Below, piece by piece: positions 54,108 to 61,685 of a DNA stretch of 64,000 nucleotides. The stretch spans positions 3,449 through 67,448 of the forward strand of contig NZ_JOFV01000019.1 of the NCBI RefSeq assembly GCF_000718325.1, given 5' to 3'. Numbering within the stretch: position 1 is the first letter of the stretch; each line of letters opens with the position of its first letter. The translations under genes were made by a program, and so were the position numbers. This stretch comes from Oerskovia turbata (GTDB taxonomy: Bacteria > Actinomycetota > Actinomycetes > Actinomycetales > Cellulomonadaceae). Below the pieces are notes generated by a model. The model made no database searches. It had not been told where the DNA came from and was given only the letters and a program-made list of their open reading frames with translations.

Positions 54108-54779
54108 ATGCGCTCCACACTCATGAACCACACCGAACAGCCGGGCGAACCGGGGAGCTTCCAGCTGCAGAACGACCGCATGCTCAAGGTCGACCTCGCA
54201 GGCACGGGCGGGTTCTTCTACGCGCGGCAGGGCTCGATGGTCGCCTACCAGGGCGACGTCGACTTCGCGTACGAGGGCTCGGGCGGTGTCGCCAAGATGT
54301 TCAAGAAGGCCTTCACGGGCGAGGGCATGTCCCTCATGAAGGTCTCGGGCAGCGGCGACGTGTTCCTCGCGCAGGACGCCGACCAGGTGTTCGTCCTGCA
54401 CCTGGAGGACGAGGCCGTCACGGTCAACGGGTCCAACGTGCTGGCGTTCGAGAGCACCCTGACCTGGGACATCAACCGCGTCGAGGGCGCGTCCATGATG
54501 AGCGGCGGACTGTTCAACACGACGTTCACCGGGACGGGGTCCCTCGCTGTGACGGCCTACGGGACGCCCGTGGTCCTCGACGTCGACGAGCCCACGTACG
54601 TCGACATGCAGGCCGCGGTCCTGTGGTCGAGCTCGCTCACGTCCACGATCCGCAAGACCGCGAAGCTCTCCGCGGCGATCGGCCGCGGGTCGGGCGAGGC
54701 GTACCAGCTCGGTCTCACGGGGCGCGGCATCGTCGTCGTGCAGGCCTCGGAGGGGCACCCGGTCCCGACGGCGAAGTAG
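54108..54779 (+). CDS. AIM24-family protein
   Basis: This 223-residue protein matches the AIM24/TRAP-like beta-prism family. It has QLQNDRMLKVDLAGTGGFFYARQGSMVAYQGDVDF near residue 20, GEGMSLMKVSGSGDVFLAQDA, and C-terminal GSGEAYQLGLTGRGIVVVQASEG. Bacterial members are of unknown function; the yeast homologue acts in mitochondrial inner-membrane organisation. The ATG at 54108 is chosen because relatives begin with MRS. Confidence 0.9.
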   Translation: MRSTLMNHTEQPGEPGSFQLQNDRMLKVDLAGTGGFFYARQGSMVAYQGDVDFAYEGSGGVAKMFKKAFTGEGMSLMKVSGSGDVFLAQDADQVFVLHLEDEAVTVNGSNVLAFESTLTWDINRVEGASMMSGGLFNTTFTGTGSLAVTAYGTPVVLDVDEPTYVDMQAAVLWSSSLTSTIRKTAKLSAAIGRGSGEAYQLGLTGRGIVVVQASEGHPVPTAK

Positions 54780-54958
54780 CGGGGGCTGGGACACACCGCC
54801 CCACCCACCCCGTCACCGCCTGAGCCGAGGTGGGCCGTGGTCATCAGCGCCTCGATCTCGCGGGAGAATGGAGAGCTGGGTGCTGCGTCCCGTGCGGATG
54901 CGCCCCGCCCCTCGACCTCGATCGCGCAGGAAACTGCAGGAAGCCACAGGACGTTCCA

Positions 54959-56626
54959 GTGCCCTCAGCGGACCAGCCCACCTCGACCACCACCGCTCCC
55001 GACGAGCAGACCGGATCCCCGGTCGGCTCGTCCGGCTCAGCGTCCGCGAAGGAGCAGGCGACCGTCCTCGCGGAGGCCTCGCGCCGCCGCTCGTTCGCGG
55101 TCATCAGCCACCCGGACGCGGGAAAGTCGACCCTCACCGAGGCGCTCGCCCTGCACGCCAACGCGATCCGCGAGGCGGGCCGCGCGGACGGCAAGGCGGG
55201 CAGGCGCACGGTGTCCGACTGGATGGACATGGAGCAGGACCGCGGGATCTCGATCACGTCGGCCGCGCTGCAGTTCACGTACCGCGACGCCATGATCAAC
55301 CTGGTCGACACCCCGGGCCACGCCGACTTCTCCGAGGACACGTACCGTGTGCTGTCCGCGGTCGACGCGGCCGTGATGCTCGTCGACGCCGCCAAGGGCC
55401 TCGAGGTCCAGACCATGAAGCTGTTCGCGGTCTGCAAGCACCGCGGCATCCCCCTCATCACCGTCATCAACAAGTGGGACCGTCCGGGCAAGGACGCGCT
55501 CGAGCTCATGGACGAGATCCAGGAGCGCACGGGGCTCGTCCCGACGCCGCTCACGTGGCCCGTGGGTGTCGGCGGCGACTTCCGGGGCGTGCTCGACCGC
55601 CGCACGGGGCAGTACGTGCACTACACGCGCACCGCGGGCGGCACGACGATCGCCCCCGAGGAGGTCATGGACCCGGAGGCGGCCCTGGCCCGCGAGGGTG
55701 ACGCGTGGACGACCGCGACCGAGGAGGCCGAGCTGCTCGCCGACACCAACGGCGACCACGACCAGGAGTCGTTCCTGGCCGGTCAGACGACCCCGGTGCT
55801 GTTCGGCTCGGCGGTGCAGAACTTCGGTGTCCACGCGCTGCTCGACGTCCTGGTCGACGTCGCCCCCTCGCCGTCGCCGCGCGTCACCGTGAACGAGGAC
55901 ACGCGTCCCGTGGAGGCACCCTTCAGCGCGTTCGTCTTCAAGATGCAGGCCGGCATGGACACCGCGCACCGCGACCGGCTCGCGTTCGCGCGCATCTGCT
56001 CGGGCGTGTTCGAGCGCGGCATGGTCGTGAGCTCGGCCCGCACGGGCAAGCCCTTCGCGACGAAGTACGCGCAGCAGGTCTTCGGGCGCGAGCGCACGAT
56101 CGTCGACACGGCCTACCCGGGCGACGTCGTGGGCCTCGTCAACGCGGCCGGCCTGCGCGTGGGCGACACGCTGTACCTGGACAAGAAGGTCGAGTTCCCG
56201 CCGCTGCCGACGTTCGCACCCGAGCACTTCGCGGTCATGCGCGCCAAGGACGTCTCGCGCTACAAGCAGTTCCAGCGCGGTGTCATGCAGCTCGGCGCCG
56301 AGGGCGTCGTCCAGGTCCTGCGCTCGGACCTGCGCGGTGAGCAGGCGCCCGTCCTGGCCGTGGTGGGCCCCATGCAGTTCGAGGTCGCCGAGCACCGCAT
56401 GGCGACCGAGTTCAACGCGCCCGTGACGCTCGACCGTCTGGGCTACTCGATGGCGCTGCGCACCACGAAGGACTGGGTCGCGAAGCTGAACGAGCAGCCG
56501 GGCGTCGAGGTCCTCCAGCGCGAGGACGGCGAGTACCTGGCACTCTTCCCGGACCGCTGGCGCGTGACGTCGGTGCGCAACCGCCTCGACGACGTGGTCC
56601 TGCTCGAGGACGAGATCTTCGGCTGA
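54959..56626 (+). CDS. prfC: Peptide chain release factor 3
   Basis: This 555-residue translational GTPase recycles RF1 and RF2. It has G1 ISHPDAGKST (about residue 47), switch I EQDRGISITSAALQF, G3 VDTPGHADF, G4 INKWDRPG and the RF3-specific C-terminal region (KQFQRGVMQLGAEGVVQVL, VVGPMQFEVAEHRM). The start is a GTG at 54959, preceded by AGGA at 7 bases; the first 35 residues are a low-complexity tail. A strong terminator follows. Confidence 0.96.
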   Translation: MPSADQPTSTTTAPDEQTGSPVGSSGSASAKEQATVLAEASRRRSFAVISHPDAGKSTLTEALALHANAIREAGRADGKAGRRTVSDWMDMEQDRGISITSAALQFTYRDAMINLVDTPGHADFSEDTYRVLSAVDAAVMLVDAAKGLEVQTMKLFAVCKHRGIPLITVINKWDRPGKDALELMDEIQERTGLVPTPLTWPVGVGGDFRGVLDRRTGQYVHYTRTAGGTTIAPEEVMDPEAALAREGDAWTTATEEAELLADTNGDHDQESFLAGQTTPVLFGSAVQNFGVHALLDVLVDVAPSPSPRVTVNEDTRPVEAPFSAFVFKMQAGMDTAHRDRLAFARICSGVFERGMVVSSARTGKPFATKYAQQVFGRERTIVDTAYPGDVVGLVNAAGLRVGDTLYLDKKVEFPPLPTFAPEHFAVMRAKDVSRYKQFQRGVMQLGAEGVVQVLRSDLRGEQAPVLAVVGPMQFEVAEHRMATEFNAPVTLDRLGYSMALRTTKDWVAKLNEQPGVEVLQREDGEYLALFPDRWRVTSVRNRLDDVVLLEDEIFG

Positions 56627-56668
56627 CGCTCGCCGCGCGGCGCCCGCTCGGCCCCCGGACGCCCCGGA

Positions 56669-56720
56669 TGCCCGACGGCGGAGCGCACCCACGCACCCGG
56701 GTGCGCTCCGCCGTCGGGCA
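56669..56720. terminator. Perfect 22-bp-stem terminator containing the CCCGACGGCG repeat
   Basis: The arms at 56669-56690 and 56699-56720 pair completely around an 8-base loop, ending with TTCT. The arm sequence begins TGCCCGACGGCGGAGCGC, which is the short motif found in several coding regions of this window. It serves the converging prfC and ArsR genes. Confidence 0.9.
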
Positions 56721-56746
56721 TTCTCGTGGGACGGCCTGGGGGCACC

Positions 56747-57313
56747 TCAGGGCGTGTCGTCGCTCCCGTCGCTCCCGCGGGGCGCCAGGACCGCGAGCGC
56801 CTGGTAGGCACGCCGATCAGGGTCGGGCGCCTTCCTGGCCTCGGTGAGCGCTCGGTCGGCCCAGCGCTCGAGCAGGTCCGTGACCTCCTTGGCCATCTCC
56901 TCGGCCTGCTGGGGCGTGAGGACGAGGGCGCTGATCGCGAACAACCGGTCCTTGTCGTGCGAGCTCGTGTCGTTCGCCTCCACGAACAGCCGCTCGGCCC
57001 ACCGCAGCGCGGGACGGACGACCTCGCGGACGACCCCGGGAGATCCGGGGTCGACGACGTAGCTCTCGGCGGCGTTGGTCCACACCCGGTCACGGCGGTC
57101 GCGTGCGTGCTCGGGTGCCTCGACGATCATGCCGGCCTTGGCCAGCACGCGCAGGTGAAAGCTGATGGAGTTCGCGGGCTCGCCGATCGCCTGGGCGAGG
57201 TCCGCGGCGCGCGCGTGCCCGAGGACCACGAGCTCCGAGAGGATGCGCTGGCGCATCGGGTGGGCGATGGCCCGGAGCGCCGCGGGGTCCTGGACGTGGA
57301 AGGTCTCGCGCAT
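56747..57313 (-). CDS. ArsR-type winged-helix regulator
   Basis: This 188-residue protein has an N-terminal ArsR/SmtB-like winged helix (LRAIAHPMRQRILSELVVLG, then AIGEPANSISFHLRVLAKAGMIVEAPEHARDRRDRVW, residues 12-75). A longer helical C-terminal domain (about 100-170) may bind a ligand. No Cys metal site is seen. It is divergent from an MFS transporter, with a TGCGCAAT palindrome in the shared promoter, and so is a likely repressor of that exporter. Confidence 0.9.
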   Translation of the reverse strand: MRETFHVQDPAALRAIAHPMRQRILSELVVLGHARAADLAQAIGEPANSISFHLRVLAKAGMIVEAPEHARDRRDRVWTNAAESYVVDPGSPGVVREVVRPALRWAERLFVEANDTSSHDKDRLFAISALVLTPQQAEEMAKEVTDLLERWADRALTEARKAPDPDRRAYQALAVLAPRGSDGSDDTP

Positions 57314-57354
57314 CCCCCGAGGCTAGCAACGCTGTCGCCGTCCGCACGACCAGT

Positions 57355-57374
57355 TGCGCAATCATCATTGCGCA
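57355..57374. promoter_or_regulatory. Operator between the ArsR and MFS genes
   Basis: TGCGCAAT (57355-57362), a CATC spacer and ATTGCGCA (57367-57374) form a perfect inverted repeat. It lies 30 bp before the MFS start, next to a possible -10 TACCGT (57391-57396). Confidence 0.7.
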
Positions 57375-57403
57375 TCAGTTCTTGCGGGACTACCGTGTGT
57401 CGC

Positions 57404-58777
57404 ATGTCGACCACCCAGAGCACCCCACCACCTCCCCGCACCTCGACGGGCACCGCAGACCCCGCGACCCCCGCGCCGTCTCCCCCGCAGACCGACGAAC
57501 CCACCGCGCCAGCGACGCCCAGCGCACCTCCACCCCTCCTGCGCAACCGGTCGTACATGCTCCTCATGACCGGCCTGACGACCGAGTCGCTCGGGGCAGG
57601 CCTCGCCCTGTTCGCCGTCCCGCTCGTCGCCTACTCGCTGACCGGTTCGGTCCTCCAGGCCGGAGCCGTCGCGGCCGTCGGCCAGGTCGGGGCCCTGCTC
57701 GCGACCCTCCCGGCCGGCGTCGTCGCGGACCGTGTCGACCGGCGCCGGCTCGTCGTCGCCGCGAGCACCGTGGGCGCCGCGCTCTGGGTCACCGTGGGCG
57801 CAGCAGCCGCCCTGGGCTCGCTCACCGCCTGGCACCTCGCGCTCGTGCTGTTCGGAGCCTCGGTCGTAGGAGCGTTCGTGGACCCCGCGACGAGCGGAGC
57901 CTTCCGCTCGGTCGTCCCGGCCCCCCAGCTCCCGACCGCGCTCGCCGCCACCCAGGGGCGGGACGCCGTCGCGAGCCTGCTCGCAGGCCCCGTCGGCGGC
58001 CTGCTCTTCGCGGTCGGGCACGCGGTCCCGCTCGCCGCCGCAGCGATCGGGTCGGCCGCGACCGCGGTGTGCACCTGGGCCGTGCGCGAACCCCTCAACG
58101 GCGACACGGCGCAGGCGCGCGCGACCCACCCCGTCGAGGCGCTGCGCCACGGACTGCGGTTCGTCTGGTCGGTCCCCCTCTTCCGGACGCTCCTGGGGCT
58201 CTTCGTCGTCATCAACGTCGCGTTCGGCGGGCTGCTCGTCGGCATCAACCTCGAGCTCGTCCGGACCGGGGTCGCCCCCGTCCTCATCGGGGTCATCGAC
58301 CTCGCCGTCGGCGCGGGCATCCTCGTCGGGGCCGTGCTCGCCCCGCAGCTCGTCGCGCGCGTCCGTGCCGGGGCGCTCACGGTCGCCGCGCTGGTCACCC
58401 TCGCCGTCGGCGCGACCCTCATGGCGGCCCTCCAGACGTACCCCGCCTACGTCGCCGTGCTGCCGCTCGCCGTCCTCCTGGTCCCGGCGGTCAACGCGGG
58501 GCTCGCGGGCTACGCCGCGGCGATCACCCCGCTCGACATGCAGGGACGCCTCGCGTCGATCATGGGTCTGACCGGACTCGCCGCCGGACCCCTGATCCCG
58601 CTCGTCGGGGCCGGGCTGCTCGACCGGTTCGGGATCGGGACCGCGCTCGTGGTGCTCGCGGGGCTGCTCGTCGCCACGGTCGCCGTCATCTCGGCCGCAC
58701 GCCCGCTCTGGCGCGTCGGCACCCCGGACACGTGGGCCGACGACGCGCTGCCGTCGAGCATCGAGAGCGGGGCCTGA
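57404..58777 (+). CDS. Major facilitator superfamily transporter
   Basis: This 457-residue transporter has about 12 predicted membrane helices. The helix 2-3 loop motif GVVADRVDRRRLV is the typical MFS A motif. LSFxxx-type substrate clues are absent; family style (DPATSGAFRSVVP, MQGRLASIMGLTGL) fits multidrug or macrolide-type exporters. The N-terminal 45 residues are a Pro/Thr-rich cytoplasmic tail. The ATG is about 8 bases after TACCGT, so the mRNA may be leaderless. Confidence 0.9.
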   Translation: MSTTQSTPPPPRTSTGTADPATPAPSPPQTDEPTAPATPSAPPPLLRNRSYMLLMTGLTTESLGAGLALFAVPLVAYSLTGSVLQAGAVAAVGQVGALLATLPAGVVADRVDRRRLVVAASTVGAALWVTVGAAAALGSLTAWHLALVLFGASVVGAFVDPATSGAFRSVVPAPQLPTALAATQGRDAVASLLAGPVGGLLFAVGHAVPLAAAAIGSAATAVCTWAVREPLNGDTAQARATHPVEALRHGLRFVWSVPLFRTLLGLFVVINVAFGGLLVGINLELVRTGVAPVLIGVIDLAVGAGILVGAVLAPQLVARVRAGALTVAALVTLAVGATLMAALQTYPAYVAVLPLAVLLVPAVNAGLAGYAAAITPLDMQGRLASIMGLTGLAAGPLIPLVGAGLLDRFGIGTALVVLAGLLVATVAVISAARPLWRVGTPDTWADDALPSSIESGA

Positions 58778-58801
58778 CCTCACGGCGGCCGACGCTCCCG
58801 G

Positions 58802-58871
58802 GGTGCGCTGCGCCGTCGGGCAGCCGTTGTCAGAACGAGCGTGCGCTGGAGCCCACGCTCGTTCTGACAAC
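58802..58871. repeat. CCGTCGGGCA half-repeat plus 18-bp-arm hairpin, copy 2
   Basis: GGTGCGCTGCGCCGTCGGGCA (58802-58822; shown in part as GCGCCGTCGGGCA) is followed by arms GTTGTCAGAACGAGCGTG (58826-58843) and CACGCTCGTTCTGACAAC (58854-58871) around a 10-base loop. Compared with copy 1 at 35174, the outer pairs change on both strands together, so the pairing is preserved. It separates the converging MFS and dehydratase genes. Confidence 0.85.
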
Positions 58872-58892
58872 CACGCTGCTGCGGACCGGCGC

Positions 58893-59837
58893 TCAGCGCG
58901 CCAGGTCAGCCGGGTCCGTGTTCGCCCCGCACAGCACGACCGCGACGCGCTCACCAGGGTCGGGCACGTACGTGCGCGACTCGAGCGCCGCGAGCGCCGC
59001 CGCGGCCCCGTGCTCGACGACGAGCCGCCGCTCGTCCCACAGGTGCCGGCGCGCGGTGACGATCGCGTCGTCGGACACCAGGACCGAGCGCACGTCGCCG
59101 TGCTGCGCGAGCGACAACGCCGTCTCGGACGTGCGGCGGGCGCCGAGCGAGTCGGCCGCGACCGACGCGACGGGCACGTCGACCACACAGCCGGCGTCGA
59201 GCGCGGCACGCAGGGCCTGCGCTCCGTGCGGCTCGACCGCCACGACCCTGATCCTGTGCGGACGCGCCGCGGCCGCCACCCCGCTGAACAGCCCGCCACC
59301 ACCGACAGCGACGACGACCGTGCTGACATCAGGGCGGGCCGCGACGATCTCCTGCAGGAGCGTGCCCGCCCCCGCCGCGACCAGGGGGTTGTCGTAGGCG
59401 TGCGACGCGAGGGCACCGGTCTCGGCCGCGAAGCGCTGCGCGGCGTCGAGGGCCTCGGCGTACTCGGACCCGACCTGATGGACCTCGGCGCCGAGGGTGC
59501 GCAGGCGCGCGACCTTGACCGGGGGCGCGTTCTCGGGCACGAACACCGTCGCCCGGACCCCGAGCGCCCGCGCAGCCCACGCGTTCGCCATGCCCGCGTT
59601 GCCGCCCGACGCGATGACGATCCCAGCGTCGGGCAGCGTGCCCGCGTCCAGGTGCGCACCCACGAAGTTCAGGGCACCGCGCGCCTTGAACGAACCCGTG
59701 TGCTGCATGAGCTCGAGCGCGAACACGCCCGTCGCGGCGCCGAGGGCCCCGGGGTCCATGGGCGCGAGCGCGACGGGCCGCACCTGCCCCGCGATGCGCT
59801 GCGCCGCGGCGAGGACGTCCAGGTGGTCGATGGTCAT
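58893..59837 (-). CDS. PLP-dependent threonine/serine dehydratase-like enzyme
   Basis: This 314-residue fold-type II PLP enzyme has the cofactor Lys51 in HTGSFKARGALNF, the substrate loop ASGGNAGMANAWAA and the phosphate-binding VGGGGLFSGVAAA. Family members deaminate threonine or serine, or act as racemases. There is no ACT regulatory domain, so it is a catabolic rather than biosynthetic type. It stands alone and is followed by a hairpin. Confidence 0.9.
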   Translation of the reverse strand: MTIDHLDVLAAAQRIAGQVRPVALAPMDPGALGAATGVFALELMQHTGSFKARGALNFVGAHLDAGTLPDAGIVIASGGNAGMANAWAARALGVRATVFVPENAPPVKVARLRTLGAEVHQVGSEYAEALDAAQRFAAETGALASHAYDNPLVAAGAGTLLQEIVAARPDVSTVVVAVGGGGLFSGVAAAARPHRIRVVAVEPHGAQALRAALDAGCVVDVPVASVAADSLGARRTSETALSLAQHGDVRSVLVSDDAIVTARRHLWDERRLVVEHGAAAALAALESRTYVPDPGERVAVVLCGANTDPADLAR

Positions 59838-59910
59838 GCGGAGTCCTCCGGTGGTGGGCGGCGGACCGGTGGGCCCAGAGAAACACTACGACGTGACGCC
59901 CCCGGGCGGG

Positions 59911-59990
59911 CGCCGAGGTAGAGGGCCGGCGTCGAGGTAGAGGGTTCCAGCCCTCTACCTCGACGACTCCCCTCTACCTCGCGCCCGGGG
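59911..59990. repeat. Converging 19-bp-register repeat array
   Basis: GAGGTAGAGGG begins at 59915 and 59934, and its complement CCCTCTACCTC begins at 59951 and 59970, each pair exactly 19 bp apart. The inner pair forms a 14-bp hairpin (59931-59964, loop TTCCAG). The layout copies that of the 22-bp array near trpS. It lies between the dehydratase start and the FadR-type regulator stop. Confidence 0.85.
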
Positions 59991-59996
59991 TCCGGC

Positions 59997-60683
59997 TCAC
60001 AGTCCTGCCTCGCGGTAGAAGCCCTCGATGTGCTCGCGCACGGCCGCGACCGCGCCCGCACCGTCGCCGCTCGCGACCGCGTCGAGGATCGCGCGGTGCT
60101 CGGCGCGCAGACGCACCGCGGTCCGGGGCCAGTCCTCCAACCGTTCCATGCCTGCCTCGACGTAGGACTCGATCGCCCCGCGGAGCCCGGTCATGACGGC
60201 CTCGACGAGCGCGTTGCCCGCGAGCCGGACGAGCTCCACGTGGAACGCCGCGTCGAGCTCACGGAAGCGGGCCGTGCCGATCGCAGGATCGTCCATGGCG
60301 TCGAGCAGCGCGACGGCGCCCGCGAGCCCTGCTCCCGAGGCCTTCGCGGCGGCCTGCCCGACCGCCCAGGTCTCCAGCAGCACCCGGGTCTCCACGACGT
60401 CCCGGACCACGAGCGTCCCGGACGCGACGTGCAGCCGCACGGCCGCACCGAGGCCTGCGGCGGGCCGGTCGATGACGGTGGCTCCGGCGTCGGGCCCTGA
60501 ACCGACCGCGGTGCGGACGATGCCCATGGCCTCCAGGACACGCAGCGCCTCGCGGACCGACGGGCGCGAGACGCCGAGCTCGGCGGCGAGCGCACGCTCG
60601 GCCGGGAGGCGTTCGCCGAGGCCCCAGCGGCCGGACGTCAGGTCCGCCTCGATCCGGGCGAGGACGATCTCGTGGGTGCGCAC
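59997..60683 (-). CDS. FadR/LldR-type GntR regulator of lactate utilisation
   Basis: This 228-residue regulator has an N-terminal winged helix (LTSGRWGLGERLPAERALAAELGVSRPSVREALRVLEAMGIV, about 15-55) and an FCD domain (ETRVLLETWAVGQAAAKAS, ELDAAFHVELVRLAGNALV, LRAEHRAILDAVASGD). It is divergent from lutABC, and a TGGTCAGACCA operator of the FadR/LldR type sits in the intergenic region. It is therefore the likely lactate-responsive repressor of that operon. Confidence 0.92.
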   Translation of the reverse strand: MRTHEIVLARIEADLTSGRWGLGERLPAERALAAELGVSRPSVREALRVLEAMGIVRTAVGSGPDAGATVIDRPAAGLGAAVRLHVASGTLVVRDVVETRVLLETWAVGQAAAKASGAGLAGAVALLDAMDDPAIGTARFRELDAAFHVELVRLAGNALVEAVMTGLRGAIESYVEAGMERLEDWPRTAVRLRAEHRAILDAVASGDGAGAVAAVREHIEGFYREAGL

Positions 60684-60767
60684 GGGGTCAGCGTAGTGCT
60701 GCGCGGGGTTCTCAGACGCGGGTTGTCAGAACGAGCGTGCCGATGGTCTACAGTGGCTCGGACACCA

Positions 60768-60782
60768 TGTGGTCAGACCACA
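60768..60782. promoter_or_regulatory. FadR/LldR-type operator for lutABC
   Basis: TGTGGTCAGACCACA is a perfect palindrome and matches the GntR/FadR consensus TGGTCNGACCA. It lies just downstream of a possible -10 TACAGT (60749-60754) and 115 bp before lutA. An unpaired half of the 18-bp hairpin repeat (60722-60739) lies just upstream. Confidence 0.8.
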
Positions 60783-60896
60783 GCCTACTCATCGCTGAGC
60801 AGGCACCAGCCAGGCCGCACGGCACCTCCGACGGGCACTCGCCGCCCGCCGGGACCAGACTGAATCCCACCGCCCCCTGCACGGCTGGAGTCCCCA

Positions 60897-61685
60897 GTGC
60901 GCATCGCCCTCGCCGCCACCTGCATCGCCGACGCGATGTTCCCCCAGGCCCCCCGGGCCACCGTCCAGCTCCTCGAACGCCTCGGCCACGAGGTCCACTT
61001 CCCCGAGCAGCAGACGTGCTGCGGGCAGATGCACGTCAACACCGGCTACTTCGACGAGGCCGTGCCCGTCATCAAGAACCACGTCGAGACGTTCGCGCCC
61101 GCGCTCGACGGCGAGTGGGACGCGATCGTCGTGCCGTCGGGATCGTGCACCGGCTCGATCCGCCACCAGCAGGCCATGGTGTGCCGACGCGCGGGGCAGG
61201 AGAAGCTGGGCGCGACCGCCGAGGCCCTGGCTGCCAAGACCTACGAGCTGTCCGAGCTGCTCGTCGACGTGCTCGGCGTGACCGACGTCGGCGCGCACTT
61301 CCCGCACCGCGTCACCTACCACCCGACGTGCCACTCGCTGCGCATGATCCGCGTGGGCGACAAGCCCCTGCGGCTCCTGCGCGCCGTCGACGGGATCGAC
61401 CTCGTCGAGCTCCCCGGCGCCGAGAGCTGCTGCGGGTTCGGCGGGACGTTCGCGCTCAAGAACTCCGAGACGTCGACCGCGATGCTCAGCGACAAGATGA
61501 CCAACGTGAAGTCGACAGGCGCCGAGGTCCTCACGGCGGGCGACTACTCGTGCCTCCTGCACATCGGCGGCGGCCTCTCGAAGCTGCGCACGGGTGTGCG
61601 CACCATGCACCTCGCGGAGATCCTGGCCTCCACGCAGGACGCGCCGACGCTCGTCCGCACCGACGAGGCGGAGGCCACCCGATGA
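60897..61685 (+). CDS. lutA: L-lactate utilisation protein LutA (LldE), CCG-domain Fe-S protein
   Basis: This 262-residue protein has two cysteine-rich CCG domains: TCCGQMHVNTGYFDEA (about residue 40) and SCCGFGGTFALKN (about 180). The paired Cys in YHPTCHSLRM belongs to the second. It works with LutB and LutC as an Fe-S complex oxidising L-lactate to pyruvate. The GTG start is preceded by GGAG at 6 bases. It overlaps lutB by ATGA. Confidence 0.95.
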   Translation: MRIALAATCIADAMFPQAPRATVQLLERLGHEVHFPEQQTCCGQMHVNTGYFDEAVPVIKNHVETFAPALDGEWDAIVVPSGSCTGSIRHQQAMVCRRAGQEKLGATAEALAAKTYELSELLVDVLGVTDVGAHFPHRVTYHPTCHSLRMIRVGDKPLRLLRAVDGIDLVELPGAESCCGFGGTFALKNSETSTAMLSDKMTNVKSTGAEVLTAGDYSCLLHIGGGLSKLRTGVRTMHLAEILASTQDAPTLVRTDEAEATR

